Shown: positions 1-5,486 of the stretch, one piece after another
Layout: every line of letters starts with the position of its first letter
Numbering within the stretch: the first letter of the stretch is position 1
DNA from: Myxococcota bacterium
GTDB taxonomy: Bacteria; Myxococcota; UBA4151
Length of the DNA stretch: 5,486 bases
Direction of reading: 5' to 3'
Assembly (NCBI GenBank): GCA_028823075.1
Contig: JAPKCE010000159.1
Span: forward strand, 1-5,486
Program-made: the position numbers and the translations under genes
The notes under the pieces: model-generated
What the model was told of the DNA's origin: nothing
Seen by the model: the letters and a program-made list of their open reading frames with translations, nothing else
Databases searched by the model: none

Positions 1-998
1 CCATCGCGTAACTCCTGCATGGATGTACTCCATTTCTGGAGATTGAGCAGTTGAGCTTGTTGGGCTTCGGCGGTCGAGTCGGAGCGGCCTTTAAGGGCCC
101 AATAGGCGCCGCCGGCCAAGGCGAGCATGGCGATGATCAACAGAGCAGTCGGAAAGACGCTGCTGTGCGGGCGGCGCTGAAGGCTTAGCAAGTCGGCGAA
201 TTCTGGGATTTGACCGGGCGGAAAGAAGCGCAGTTGAATATGCCCTAAATCGATACGGTCACCCGGTTGTAGGCGAACGCTCGCATAGTTCTCGCCGTTG
301 ACGGATATCCCGTTGGCAGAGCCCACGTCTTTGATGACGAAATGCCCCTCCACGACCTCGATGGTCGCATGGTGGCGGCTGATCGATCGATGTTCGACAC
401 GCACTTCACATTCGCTGCCGCGCCCGAGGCGAGCCGGCGATCGGTCGATGGTGTATTCGGTACCGGCGAGTTGTGGACTGACGACAACCAGTCGTGCCGG
501 CGGACCATCGAGTAGGCCTTCAAAGGTTTCCTGAACGAGTTGCTGCCCAAGACCGGCGCGCAAATTGATGACAGCGGTTGGGTCTTGGTCGTCGTCGTCA
601 TCCATGATCGGCGCGGGCAGAGCCGCAGCCGGGACTTTAGCGCCTCCGGGAAGCAGGCGGTCGATCTGGGTAACTTGAGAATCGTCTGGCTCGTCGCTGG
701 AGACGCCCTCACCGAGTATGCGCAATTCGTAATCGCCGATGCGCAACACATCGCCTTTTCCAAGAGCACTGTTGCCCTGGATACGCTGCCCGTTAAGGTG
801 CGTCCCTGTGTAGCTTTGAAGATCTTCAAGGCTGAGTCGGTCATCGCGAGAATAGAGTACAGCGTGACGGCGGGAGACGTTGCGGTCCGTTAAACGGATG
901 ACGTTGCCGCCTTGACGACCGATGGTGATTTCGGAGCGGGTGATCGGAATAACGGAGCGGTTGCCTTCGTCGTCTTCGATCTCAACTTGAAAAACCAA
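1..998 (-). CDS. Tandem FHA-domain membrane protein, C-terminus cut by window edge
   Basis: 332 residues are visible and the frame is still open at base 1. Two forkhead-associated (FHA) domains are seen. The first, at about residues 5-95, has GR at 27-28, SRRH at 42-45 and TGTHLNG at 64-70. The second, at about 168-260, has GR at 192-193, SRHH at 207-210 and GSANGISVNG at 226-235. An acidic linker with five Asp in a row (133-137) lies between them. A hydrophobic helix at about 281-302 (FPTALLIIAMLALAGGAYWAL) follows, then a Gln-rich stretch of unknown fold. FHA domains bind phosphothreonine peptides, and both keep the core Arg, Ser and His, so both may bind. The FHA part is probably cytoplasmic and the missing C-terminal part periplasmic (inference). 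The TTG at 998 is the only usable start: an in-frame TAA lies 18 codons upstream with no ATG or GTG between, and a good ribosome binding site precedes it. The FHA family is certain; the role is unknown. No Ser/Thr kinase is visible here. Confidence 0.9.
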   Translation of the reverse strand, partial: MVFQVEIEDDEGNRSVIPITRSEITIGRQGGNVIRLTDRNVSRRHAVLYSRDDRLSLEDLQSYTGTHLNGQRIQGNSALGKGDVLRIGDYELRILGEGVSSDEPDDSQVTQIDRLLPGGAKVPAAALPAPIMDDDDDQDPTAVINLRAGLGQQLVQETFEGLLDGPPARLVVVSPQLAGTEYTIDRSPARLGRGSECEVRVEHRSISRHHATIEVVEGHFVIKDVGSANGISVNGENYASVRLQPGDRIDLGHIQLRFFPPGQIPEFADLLSLQRRPHSSVFPTALLIIAMLALAGGAYWALKGRSDSTAEAQQAQLLNLQKWSTSMQELRD

Positions 999-1077
999 CT
1001 GAGCCTTTCTCCGGTGTCCCTGACTTGTGTCAAAGTGAGCTTACGTGAACAAGCGCCTCAGGTACAAATCTTTCCTT
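999..1077 (-). other. 79-base gap between the S41 protease gene and the FHA gene
   Basis: This is the only real gap in the minus-strand gene run. It holds the FHA ribosome binding site at its downstream end. A weak inverted pair CTTGT/ACAAG at about 1024-1052 is too short for a terminator and has no T-run. I see nothing else convincing, so the FHA gene may still be on the same transcript. Confidence 0.4.
1004..1012 (-). promoter_or_regulatory. Ribosome binding site deciding the TTG start of the FHA gene
   Basis: The minus strand reads GGAGAAAGG, ending 5 bases before the TTG at 998. It is the best Shine-Dalgarno match in the window. It supports TTG initiation in a frame that has no ATG or GTG between the upstream TAA and the first FHA strand. 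Confidence 0.75.
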
Positions 1078-1902
1078 TCAGCGCCCTGGGGAAGCGGGTG
1101 GACCTGAGGGCATGCAGCCCTGATTACCCCAAACCCTGCCGGCGGTCTGACAGGCGACGCGCATCGGCTGTTTGGGCATGGCATCGTCCGGTTTGAGGCC
1201 CAGCCCGTCGATTTGCTGCCCATTAGCAAGACTTAGCTTGCCCACGCTGAGCAGGACATAGCCGCCGCTGGCCAGCTTAATGGGCCGCTGAACACTGGCT
1301 TTACCCATACTGGTTTGACCCAAAACCAAGGCTCCGACGCGTTGGCGCAAAGCGGCGGCGATCATCTCGGCCGCGCTAGCCGTGCCTTTGTCGATGAGCA
1401 GAGTTAAGCTCGCAAACCGGACCTGTGCCGGGCGCGCCCTGTGTTCAAAGGTTTGCCCACCGCGACGTTTTTCGATGAGCAAGATCCCGCCGGCGACAAA
1501 AAGGTCGGCCAAAGCGAGAGCGTCGGCGACGCTACCCCCGGCGTTGCCGCGCAGGTCGATGAGCACAGGAAGGTCGTTGTTCAGTCCCGGGCAGTCTCGC
1601 AGCCACCGTCCGGCCCAGGCGCCATCAAAACGCGGGATATGAAGCCGCAAAACGCCGCGATCTTGTAAACAGTTAATCGGCTCTGGATCGATCTTTTGAA
1701 CATTGGGCCCGACGCGGCGCGACCAGGGGTCGAGACCTTCGATCATCGCATCGATGGCTTTGCGCGAAAGTTGAGCGGGTTCAGTGCCTTTGAGATGGTC
1801 TTTTAGGATGGCTGCAAAAACCCGCGCCACATCGCCGATGGCATCATAGGCTTGAGGGCTCGCCGCAGGAGTTGCGGCAAGGCTTATTAGCAAAGCGATC
1901 AT
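1078..1902 (-). CDS. Short S41 family (C-terminal processing type) peptidase lacking a PDZ domain
   Basis: A 274-residue serine protease of family S41, probably exported. The N-terminus MIALLISLAATPAASPQA resembles a short signal peptide. A helical region follows and ends in GLDPWS (56-61), like the LDPHS element of CtpA proteins. The catalytic core starts at GVLRLHIPRF (83-92) and includes DLRGNAGG (116-123), Ser176 in GTASAAEM, Lys201 in SMGKASVQ and Gln205. The Ser-Lys spacing of 25 and Lys-Gln spacing of 4 match E. coli Prc/Tsp. Only about 21 residues separate LDPWS from the core, where family members usually carry a PDZ domain of roughly 80-90 residues, so none is present. Cys78/Cys104 and Cys251/Cys263 could form disulfides. 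The ATG at 1902 overlaps the envC stop as ATGA, so I prefer it. A TTG at 1935 would add 11 residues including an Arg before the hydrophobic stretch, and cannot be excluded. Neither start has a clear ribosome binding site. Function is inferred: processing or turnover of envelope proteins, perhaps cell-wall hydrolases. Confidence 0.9.
   Translation of the reverse strand: MIALLISLAATPAASPQAYDAIGDVARVFAAILKDHLKGTEPAQLSRKAIDAMIEGLDPWSRRVGPNVQKIDPEPINCLQDRGVLRLHIPRFDGAWAGRWLRDCPGLNNDLPVLIDLRGNAGGSVADALALADLFVAGGILLIEKRRGGQTFEHRARPAQVRFASLTLLIDKGTASAAEMIAAALRQRVGALVLGQTSMGKASVQRPIKLASGGYVLLSVGKLSLANGQQIDGLGLKPDDAMPKQPMRVACQTAGRVWGNQGCMPSGPPASPGR
1899..1902 (-). other. ATGA overlap joining envC stop and S41 start
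   Basis: The minus strand reads ATGA: the TGA ends envC and the ATG starts the protease. With no ribosome binding site upstream, initiation probably depends on ribosomes finishing envC. If the TTG at 1935 were used, the overlap would be 37 bases instead. Confidence 0.65.
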
Positions 1903-2996
1903 GGGGAAGCGGAGGCCAAGGGTTTGTGAAACCAATGCGTCGGATTGACCGTCAGCGCCTGGCTTCGAAGCTCAAAATGCAGCAGCCCCGAGTCGCCGAC
2001 TAGACCCAGGATAGTGCCGGCGCTCAGGTCTTGCTCGACCTGCGCTTTCGCTTCGGAGAGGCCACCGTAGATGGTGCGCCAGCCGCGCCCGTGATCGAGA
2101 ACGAGGGTTAACCCCAAGCTCGGCGAGCGACCGATGAAGGCTACGCGCCCCGCCGCTGCGGCGACGACCGGAGCTGCTGCTACCCCCTGGAGATCCAGGC
2201 CGCGGTTGCGCCAGCGCGTGAGATGGTCGGCGGCCTCTTGCCAGCCGTAGCCATTTTGAACCTGTCCAGACACCGGCGGTAATAAAGCACCTCGTTTAAG
2301 TCCGCGTTGCGGCGCCTCGAGCAAGGGTTTCACCTGAGCTAACCACGCGGCAAGAGCGAGGCGTTGCTCTTCAAGAGCGGCTGCGTGAGCGCGCGCTCGT
2401 TTGCGGTCGAGACGTAACTCGACCAGCCGTTTTTGAGCCAGCGAACGCACCTTTTCGCGTTCGCTCAGTAGACGTTTTAAGTCGCTTCGAAGCGCGCCTT
2501 GGGTTGCGCGCTGTCGGCGGCCCTTATCGAGCGCTTTTGCCAGCTCTTGGTCCTTCGCTTGGGTGGCTTTCCATAGCGAAAGAGCTCGTTGCATGCGCTG
2601 CCGCTGGTAGGCCCGCAATAGCGGCTTGTCGGCACCCGAATGGTTGCCTCGCAACAAGAGACCAAGGGCTGTTCTCGTTAGGGCTTTTGAGCGCACAATC
2701 GATTTTTCTAAAGCCGCTCGTTGTTTGTCGAGTTTGTCGATGAGTTGTTGCGAGTCATCGAGTCGTCGTTCGATCAGTCGACTCGAGCGTTGCGCTTCGC
2801 CCAGCGCGAACTGCAGGTCTTCAAGCGTCGCCACCATCAGAGTTTCTTGTTCGGCCAGGTCCTTGTCGGTCGCCCGGTCGCGCAACAGATCGTCACGCAG
2901 ACTGCGCAGCCTCTCCAAAGTGATGGAGACAGTTTTTTTCGTCTCTTCCGCAGCGGGTTGCGCCGCAGCGCTGAGCGCTAGAAAGATAAAGACCAT
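1899..2996 (-). CDS. envC: EnvC-like murein hydrolase activator (coiled coil plus degenerate LytM)
   Basis: A 365-residue exported protein. A short hydrophobic start (MVFIFLALSAAAQPA) precedes long charged heptad-like helices at about 18-115 and 135-215, which I read as the coiled coil that docks on FtsX. A LytM/M23 fold at about 240-355 closes the protein. The LytM zinc site is damaged. The His of the usual HxGxD motif is Asn264 (NRGLD, Asp268 kept). The TxYxH His is Gly (TIYGGL, 308-313). The HLHFE motif is LLHFE, with only His340 left. The loop before it (VGDSGLLHFE, 333-342) is shortened. This matches EnvC-type activators, which do not cut peptidoglycan but switch on amidases at the septum. 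Its position directly after ftsX supports the assignment over other M23 proteins. The ATG at 2996 touches the ftsX stop codon (TAGATG) in the same frame, so no earlier start is possible. The signal peptide lacks the usual basic residue. No amidase gene is visible here. Confidence 0.92.
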   Translation of the reverse strand: MVFIFLALSAAAQPAAEETKKTVSITLERLRSLRDDLLRDRATDKDLAEQETLMVATLEDLQFALGEAQRSSRLIERRLDDSQQLIDKLDKQRAALEKSIVRSKALTRTALGLLLRGNHSGADKPLLRAYQRQRMQRALSLWKATQAKDQELAKALDKGRRQRATQGALRSDLKRLLSEREKVRSLAQKRLVELRLDRKRARAHAAALEEQRLALAAWLAQVKPLLEAPQRGLKRGALLPPVSGQVQNGYGWQEAADHLTRWRNRGLDLQGVAAAPVVAAAAGRVAFIGRSPSLGLTLVLDHGRGWRTIYGGLSEAKAQVEQDLSAGTILGLVGDSGLLHFELRSQALTVNPTHWFHKPLASASP

Positions 2997-3851
2997 CTAC
3001 TCGATCTCTGGCCGCTGGATCTCGGAGAGTATGCCCAAACCGCAACCGGCGACCTGGGTGAGACCGCCGAGCAGCATCAGGCGTAGCGCCAGACTCAGCG
3101 GCGTTGCCACCGTCAATTCCGTGACCGAGGCCATCCAGGCGCCCAAACCAATACTCATCGCATAACCCCCGAGTCCCGCGACGGCTCCCACCAGCGTGCC
3201 GGTGATGAGCAAGGGGCCGATGAGGCGGTCCCGCGTGGCGCCGAGCAGCCGCATCACGGCCACCTCTTCGCGCTTGAGGCTCATCACTAAGCGACCCAAA
3301 GCAATACCGAGGATGAGGATGGTCAGTGTCAGCAACAGGCTGAGTAAATGAGCGCCAAAATGGATCTGGCGTACCCGAGCGCGTGTGCGAAGCACCTCTC
3401 GCGCCCCCGCATCGACCGTCTCGATCTCTGGGGTGGCACGAAGAATAGCGATGGCCGCCGGTGCGACTTGACCGCCGCGCGGCGGCATAATGTGGATAGC
3501 CCGCGGCAGCAGGGCCTGTGGAATATCCCGAGCGCTCTTGGGGTCGCGCAGTTCACCGGCCAAGCGCCGCCGTACCTGTTCGCTGTCTAAAATTCGCGCC
3601 GCACCCACCGACGGCAAGGCTTCGAGGCGACGTAACAATGCTTTCATCGCGTCGTCGTCGCCGCCCTCGCCCATAAAAGCCCAGACTTCGCCTGCCGGTT
3701 CCAGGCGTTGCAAGATTTCGCTCGTGCCCTCTGCGTGTGCTCGCACCCAACCGATGCAGCCCAAGCAAAGGGTCAACGAGATCAGCCAAGCCGCATGGGT
3801 CCAAGGCCGTCGTTTAAAACTTAGAAGAGCTTCGTGAAACATCCAAGCCAT
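2997..3851 (-). CDS. ftsX: Cell division protein FtsX, membrane subunit of FtsEX
   Basis: A 284-residue inner membrane protein with four predicted helices at about 19-38, 167-190, 210-235 and 254-275. Both termini are cytoplasmic, and a periplasmic loop of about 125 residues lies between helices 1 and 2. This is the FtsX/MacB-type permease layout. The cytoplasmic segment REEVAVMRLLGATRDRLIGP (194-213) between helices 2 and 3 matches the conserved FtsX segment there. FtsX links FtsE ATPase cycles to a periplasmic hydrolase activator, and the large loop is the expected contact for the EnvC encoded next. It is shorter than E. coli FtsX (about 350 residues), mainly because the N-terminal cytoplasmic tail is short. 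The ATG at 3851 shares one base with the ftsE stop (TGATG), indicating translational coupling. A second in-frame ATG three codons later is an alternative. The identity is firm because ftsE precedes it. Confidence 0.94.
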   Translation of the reverse strand: MAWMFHEALLSFKRRPWTHAAWLISLTLCLGCIGWVRAHAEGTSEILQRLEPAGEVWAFMGEGGDDDAMKALLRRLEALPSVGAARILDSEQVRRRLAGELRDPKSARDIPQALLPRAIHIMPPRGGQVAPAAIAILRATPEIETVDAGAREVLRTRARVRQIHFGAHLLSLLLTLTILILGIALGRLVMSLKREEVAVMRLLGATRDRLIGPLLITGTLVGAVAGLGGYAMSIGLGAWMASVTELTVATPLSLALRLMLLGGLTQVAGCGLGILSEIQRPEIE

Positions 3852-4513
3852 CAGCCTCGGCGCTCCAGTTTTCCTTCGGATAAATGGAAGGTCGGGTGGG
3901 GGAACCTACGAAGGATCTCGGTGTCGTGGGTGGCGACCAGCACGGTGGCGCCGCGCGACGAAGCCAGATCGATGAGCCCCAACACCTGCATGCTCAGTTC
4001 TTCGTCCAAGTTCCCTGTCGGCTCATCACAAAGCAGCACTTGGGGGTCGCCGACAAGGGCACGAGCGATAGCCACGCGCTGCTGTTCACCGCCTGAGAGT
4101 TGCGGCACCGGCCGTTTAGCAAAGGCGCCAATGCCCACATCGTCGAGCGCTTCCATGGCGCGCCTATGGGCCAAGCGCCGATCCACGCCGCGCAGTTCCA
4201 AAACCAAACGCACGTTTTCCAAGGCACTGCGCTCACGCAGCAGACGAAAGTCTTGAAAGATGACCGCGACGCGGCGGCGAATCATGGCCAAGGCACGGGG
4301 CTCGCCGCGGTGCAGGTCATGGCCGGCCACGGTCACTTTGCCCTCATCCGGGTAATCGGCGCCGTACATCAGACGTAAAAGCGTCGATTTCCCAGAGCCG
4401 CTGGCGCCCGTCAGAAAGGCAAAGCTGCCACGCTCAAGCTTAAAGTCGAGCCCGTTGAGCACCGGTCTACGTTGCTGTTCAAAGCGTCGCACCACATTTT
4501 GAACTTCGATCAC
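3851..4513 (-). CDS. ftsE: Cell division ATP-binding protein FtsE
   Basis: A 220-residue ABC ATPase, the usual FtsE length (about 222 in E. coli). From the GTG start the motifs are: Walker A GASGSGKST at 36-44, Q-loop Gln87 in FQDFRLL (86-92, typical of FtsE), signature LSGGEQQ at 139-145, Walker B VLLCDEP at 159-165, D-loop NLD at 168-170 and H-loop His196. All catalytic residues are present. FtsE pairs with FtsX at the division site and drives activation of septal cell-wall hydrolysis. I chose the GTG at 4513 because it gives the family-like N-terminus MIEVQNV and has an AGGGG ribosome binding site 8 bases upstream. A TTG at 4537 would add eight residues with no site before it, and a GTG at 4522 sits on the binding site itself. 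It is the first gene of the minus-strand operon. Confidence 0.96.
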   Translation of the reverse strand: MIEVQNVVRRFEQQRRPVLNGLDFKLERGSFAFLTGASGSGKSTLLRLMYGADYPDEGKVTVAGHDLHRGEPRALAMIRRRVAVIFQDFRLLRERSALENVRLVLELRGVDRRLAHRRAMEALDDVGIGAFAKRPVPQLSGGEQQRVAIARALVGDPQVLLCDEPTGNLDEELSMQVLGLIDLASSRGATVLVATHDTEILRRFPHPTFHLSEGKLERRG

Positions 4514-4521
4514 CGACTGCA

Positions 4522-4526
4522 CCCCT
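4522..4526 (-). promoter_or_regulatory. Ribosome binding site deciding the ftsE GTG start
   Basis: AGGGG on the minus strand lies 8 bases before the GTG at 4513. No comparable purine-rich site precedes the TTG at 4537, so this site favours the shorter protein. Confidence 0.6.
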
Positions 4527-4624
4527 AGCGGCGCCAAACTGCGTCTGACTTTAGCTCAGGTCAACTCTTGCCCTAGTCTGTAGCGCTGAAGAGCAATTCG
4601 AGCTAGCGAGGAAGCGATCAGAGC

Positions 4625-4629
4625 AAGGA
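4625..4629 (+). promoter_or_regulatory. Ribosome binding site of gshB
   Basis: AAGGA lies 7 bases before the ATG at 4637, which is ordinary spacing and supports that start. Confidence 0.6.
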
Positions 4630-4636
4630 CCCACTG

Positions 4637-5486
4637 ATGGCTGAGCATCTCTATATCTGTAATTCTTTGGATGAGCTGCAGCCGGGTGCCGACACCACGC
4701 TGGCCTTGGCGCGCGCAAGCCGAGCCGCCGGGCGCGTCAGCAACTGGTGCTTGATGAACGAGATGCGTTGGCACGAAGGCCGCTTGCTCGGCCGCATCCG
4801 CCCTTTTGATGAGTCAATGCAGTTGCACGAGGGCAGTTGGCGCCCATTGAACGACCAGGAACTGGTGTTTGTGCGCACCGACCCGCCGGTCGACGCCTCT
4901 TATCTTGCCGCTCTTTGGTTACTCGATGCCGCGGCGCAGCAAGGGTTGCGGGTTATCAACCGCCCCTCGTCTCTGTGTTATGCCAATGAAAAAACACTGA
5001 TTCTTAACTTTCCCGAACTGATTCCTCCGACCCTCGTCTGTGGTGACGCCGGAGCGATTCGTAGCTTTGTTGATACGCATGGGCGCGCCGTCATCAAGCC
5101 CCTCGACGGCAACGGCGGGCGCGGTGTGCTGCTGCTCGCCGGTGAGGATAAAAACCTCAACGCCATCATCGAGATCAGCTTGGCGCCGCAAGCACCCGTG
5201 ATGGTTCAAGCTTTTCTTCCGGCGGTGTCGCGGGGGGATCGGCGTGTGTTGTTGGTGGATGGCGAGCCCCTCGGCGTGCTCAACCGAGTCGCGGGGGACA
5301 AGGATTTCCGTTGCAATATGCATGTAGGTGCAGCCGCCGAGTGGGTTCCGCTCGACGACGACGACCGCCGTGTTTGCTCTGCCCTCAAACCTTATTTTCA
5401 AGCTCACGGATTAGTTTTCGCGGGGATCGATATCATCGGTGGTCGCCTTACGGAGATCAACGTTACAAGCCCGACTGGGGTCGAAG
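4637..5486 (+). CDS. gshB: Glutathione synthetase, 3' end cut by window edge
   Basis: 283 residues are visible; the E. coli enzyme has 316, so about 30 are missing. It is a cytoplasmic ATP-grasp ligase joining gamma-glutamylcysteine and glycine to make glutathione. Family segments appear in order: an N-terminal domain with DTTLALARASRAAGR (19-33); VFVRTDPPVDASYL (77-90); VINRPSSLCYANEKTL (106-121); FPELIPPTLV (125-134); the ATP-binding IKPLDGNGGRGV (153-164); VMVQAFLP (188-195) and GDRRVLLVDGEPLG (200-213); and the metal-binding, active-site end GIDIIGGRLTEINVTSPTG (263-281). The segment RVAGDKDFRCNMHVGA (217-232) is the flexible loop that reads roughly RIPxxGExRGNLAAGG in typical GshB. Arg225 and Asn227 are kept, but the Pro and the Gly between them (here Cys226) are changed. 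The ATG has a suitable ribosome binding site. The gene is read away from ftsE and is probably not part of the division system. Confidence 0.95.
   Translation, partial: MAEHLYICNSLDELQPGADTTLALARASRAAGRVSNWCLMNEMRWHEGRLLGRIRPFDESMQLHEGSWRPLNDQELVFVRTDPPVDASYLAALWLLDAAAQQGLRVINRPSSLCYANEKTLILNFPELIPPTLVCGDAGAIRSFVDTHGRAVIKPLDGNGGRGVLLLAGEDKNLNAIIEISLAPQAPVMVQAFLPAVSRGDRRVLLVDGEPLGVLNRVAGDKDFRCNMHVGAAAEWVPLDDDDRRVCSALKPYFQAHGLVFAGIDIIGGRLTEINVTSPTGVE

Larger units (their letters stand above)
4514..4636. promoter_or_regulatory. Divergent intergenic region between ftsE and gshB
   Basis: These 123 bases separate two genes read outward, so the promoters of the ftsE operon and of gshB should lie here. 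A TTGACC on the minus strand (4559-4564) could be a -35 box for ftsE, but nothing close to TATAAT lies 16-18 bases on. A TTGCCC on the plus strand (4568-4573) likewise lacks a good -10 for gshB. The promoter role is inferred from layout only. No operator or riboswitch was recognised. Confidence 0.5.

Noticed and set aside
245..844. A 199-residue open frame on the minus strand
   Set aside because: It overlaps the FHA gene in another frame and its translation shows no domain, whereas the overlapping frame encodes two clear FHA domains.
1011..1033. A perfect TTGACA on the minus strand (1028-1033) as a promoter for the FHA gene
   Set aside because: The hexamer 17 bases on is AGAAAG, which is the ribosome binding site and leaves no room for a transcription start before the TTG.
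1024..1052. Inverted pair CTTGT/ACAAG after the S41 gene as a terminator
   Set aside because: The stem is five base pairs with a long loop and no following T-run.
597..2996. Possible frameshift or pseudogene in the minus-strand genes
   Set aside because: The FHA, S41 and EnvC frames are each open and carry their family motifs in order; the short S41 length is explained by PDZ absence, not by a broken frame.
2504..3165. Plus-strand open frames of 79, 179 and 86 residues opposite envC and ftsX
   Set aside because: They are Ser/Arg-rich translations opposite well-supported genes, with no recognisable domain.
3000..3431. A 12-base direct repeat CTCGATCTCTGG at 3000-3011 and 3420-3431
   Set aside because: Both copies lie inside ftsX coding sequence, and one 12-base match is expected by chance in a window this long.
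4919..5407. A 162-residue open frame antisense to gshB
   Set aside because: The plus strand carries continuous GshB motifs here, and the antisense translation is low in structure; it is a shadow of GC-rich coding.

Overview
This window looks like a compact bacterial chromosomal locus for control of cell division and cell-wall splitting, followed by a divergent glutathione-synthesis gene. It is GC-rich to the eye, densely coded, and uses TTG and GTG starts. GshB, a periplasm-directed EnvC-type LytM protein and an exported S41 protease point to a Gram-negative, proteobacteria-like organism. The FHA-domain membrane protein beside ftsEX suggests the former deltaproteobacteria (Myxococcota or Bradymonadales-like). 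That placement is an inference from gene content, not from a marker gene.

Layout. Five genes lie on the minus strand and are read from about 4513 down to 1: ftsE (ABC ATPase), ftsX (its membrane partner), an envC-like murein hydrolase activator, a short S41 C-terminal-processing-type protease, and a protein with two FHA domains and a transmembrane helix that leaves the window at base 1. The first four are joined by minimal junctions: a 1-base overlap (TGATG), a direct abutment (TAGATG) and a 4-base overlap (ATGA). They are therefore almost certainly one translationally coupled transcript. The FHA gene follows after a 79-base gap with its own strong ribosome binding site and a TTG start. On the plus strand, gshB (glutathione synthetase) starts at 4637 and is cut by the right edge. 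The 123 bases between ftsE and gshB must hold the divergent promoters, but no convincing -35/-10 pair is visible.

How the genes work together. In the known FtsEX-EnvC pathway, ATP hydrolysis by FtsE is transmitted through the FtsX periplasmic loop to EnvC, which switches on septal amidases. EnvC is not itself a hydrolase, and the LytM domain here fits that: most zinc ligands are replaced. S41 proteases are known in other bacteria to degrade cell-wall hydrolases, so this one is a plausible counterweight in the same operon. It keeps a complete Ser-Lys-Gln catalytic set but has no room for a PDZ domain, which is the most distinctive point in the window. The double-FHA protein would put a phosphothreonine reader at the membrane next to this machinery. 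GshB is probably unrelated in function.

No RNA genes, mobile elements, CRISPR arrays, terminators or significant repeats were seen. The locus is largely recognisable, and I see no wholly new system.
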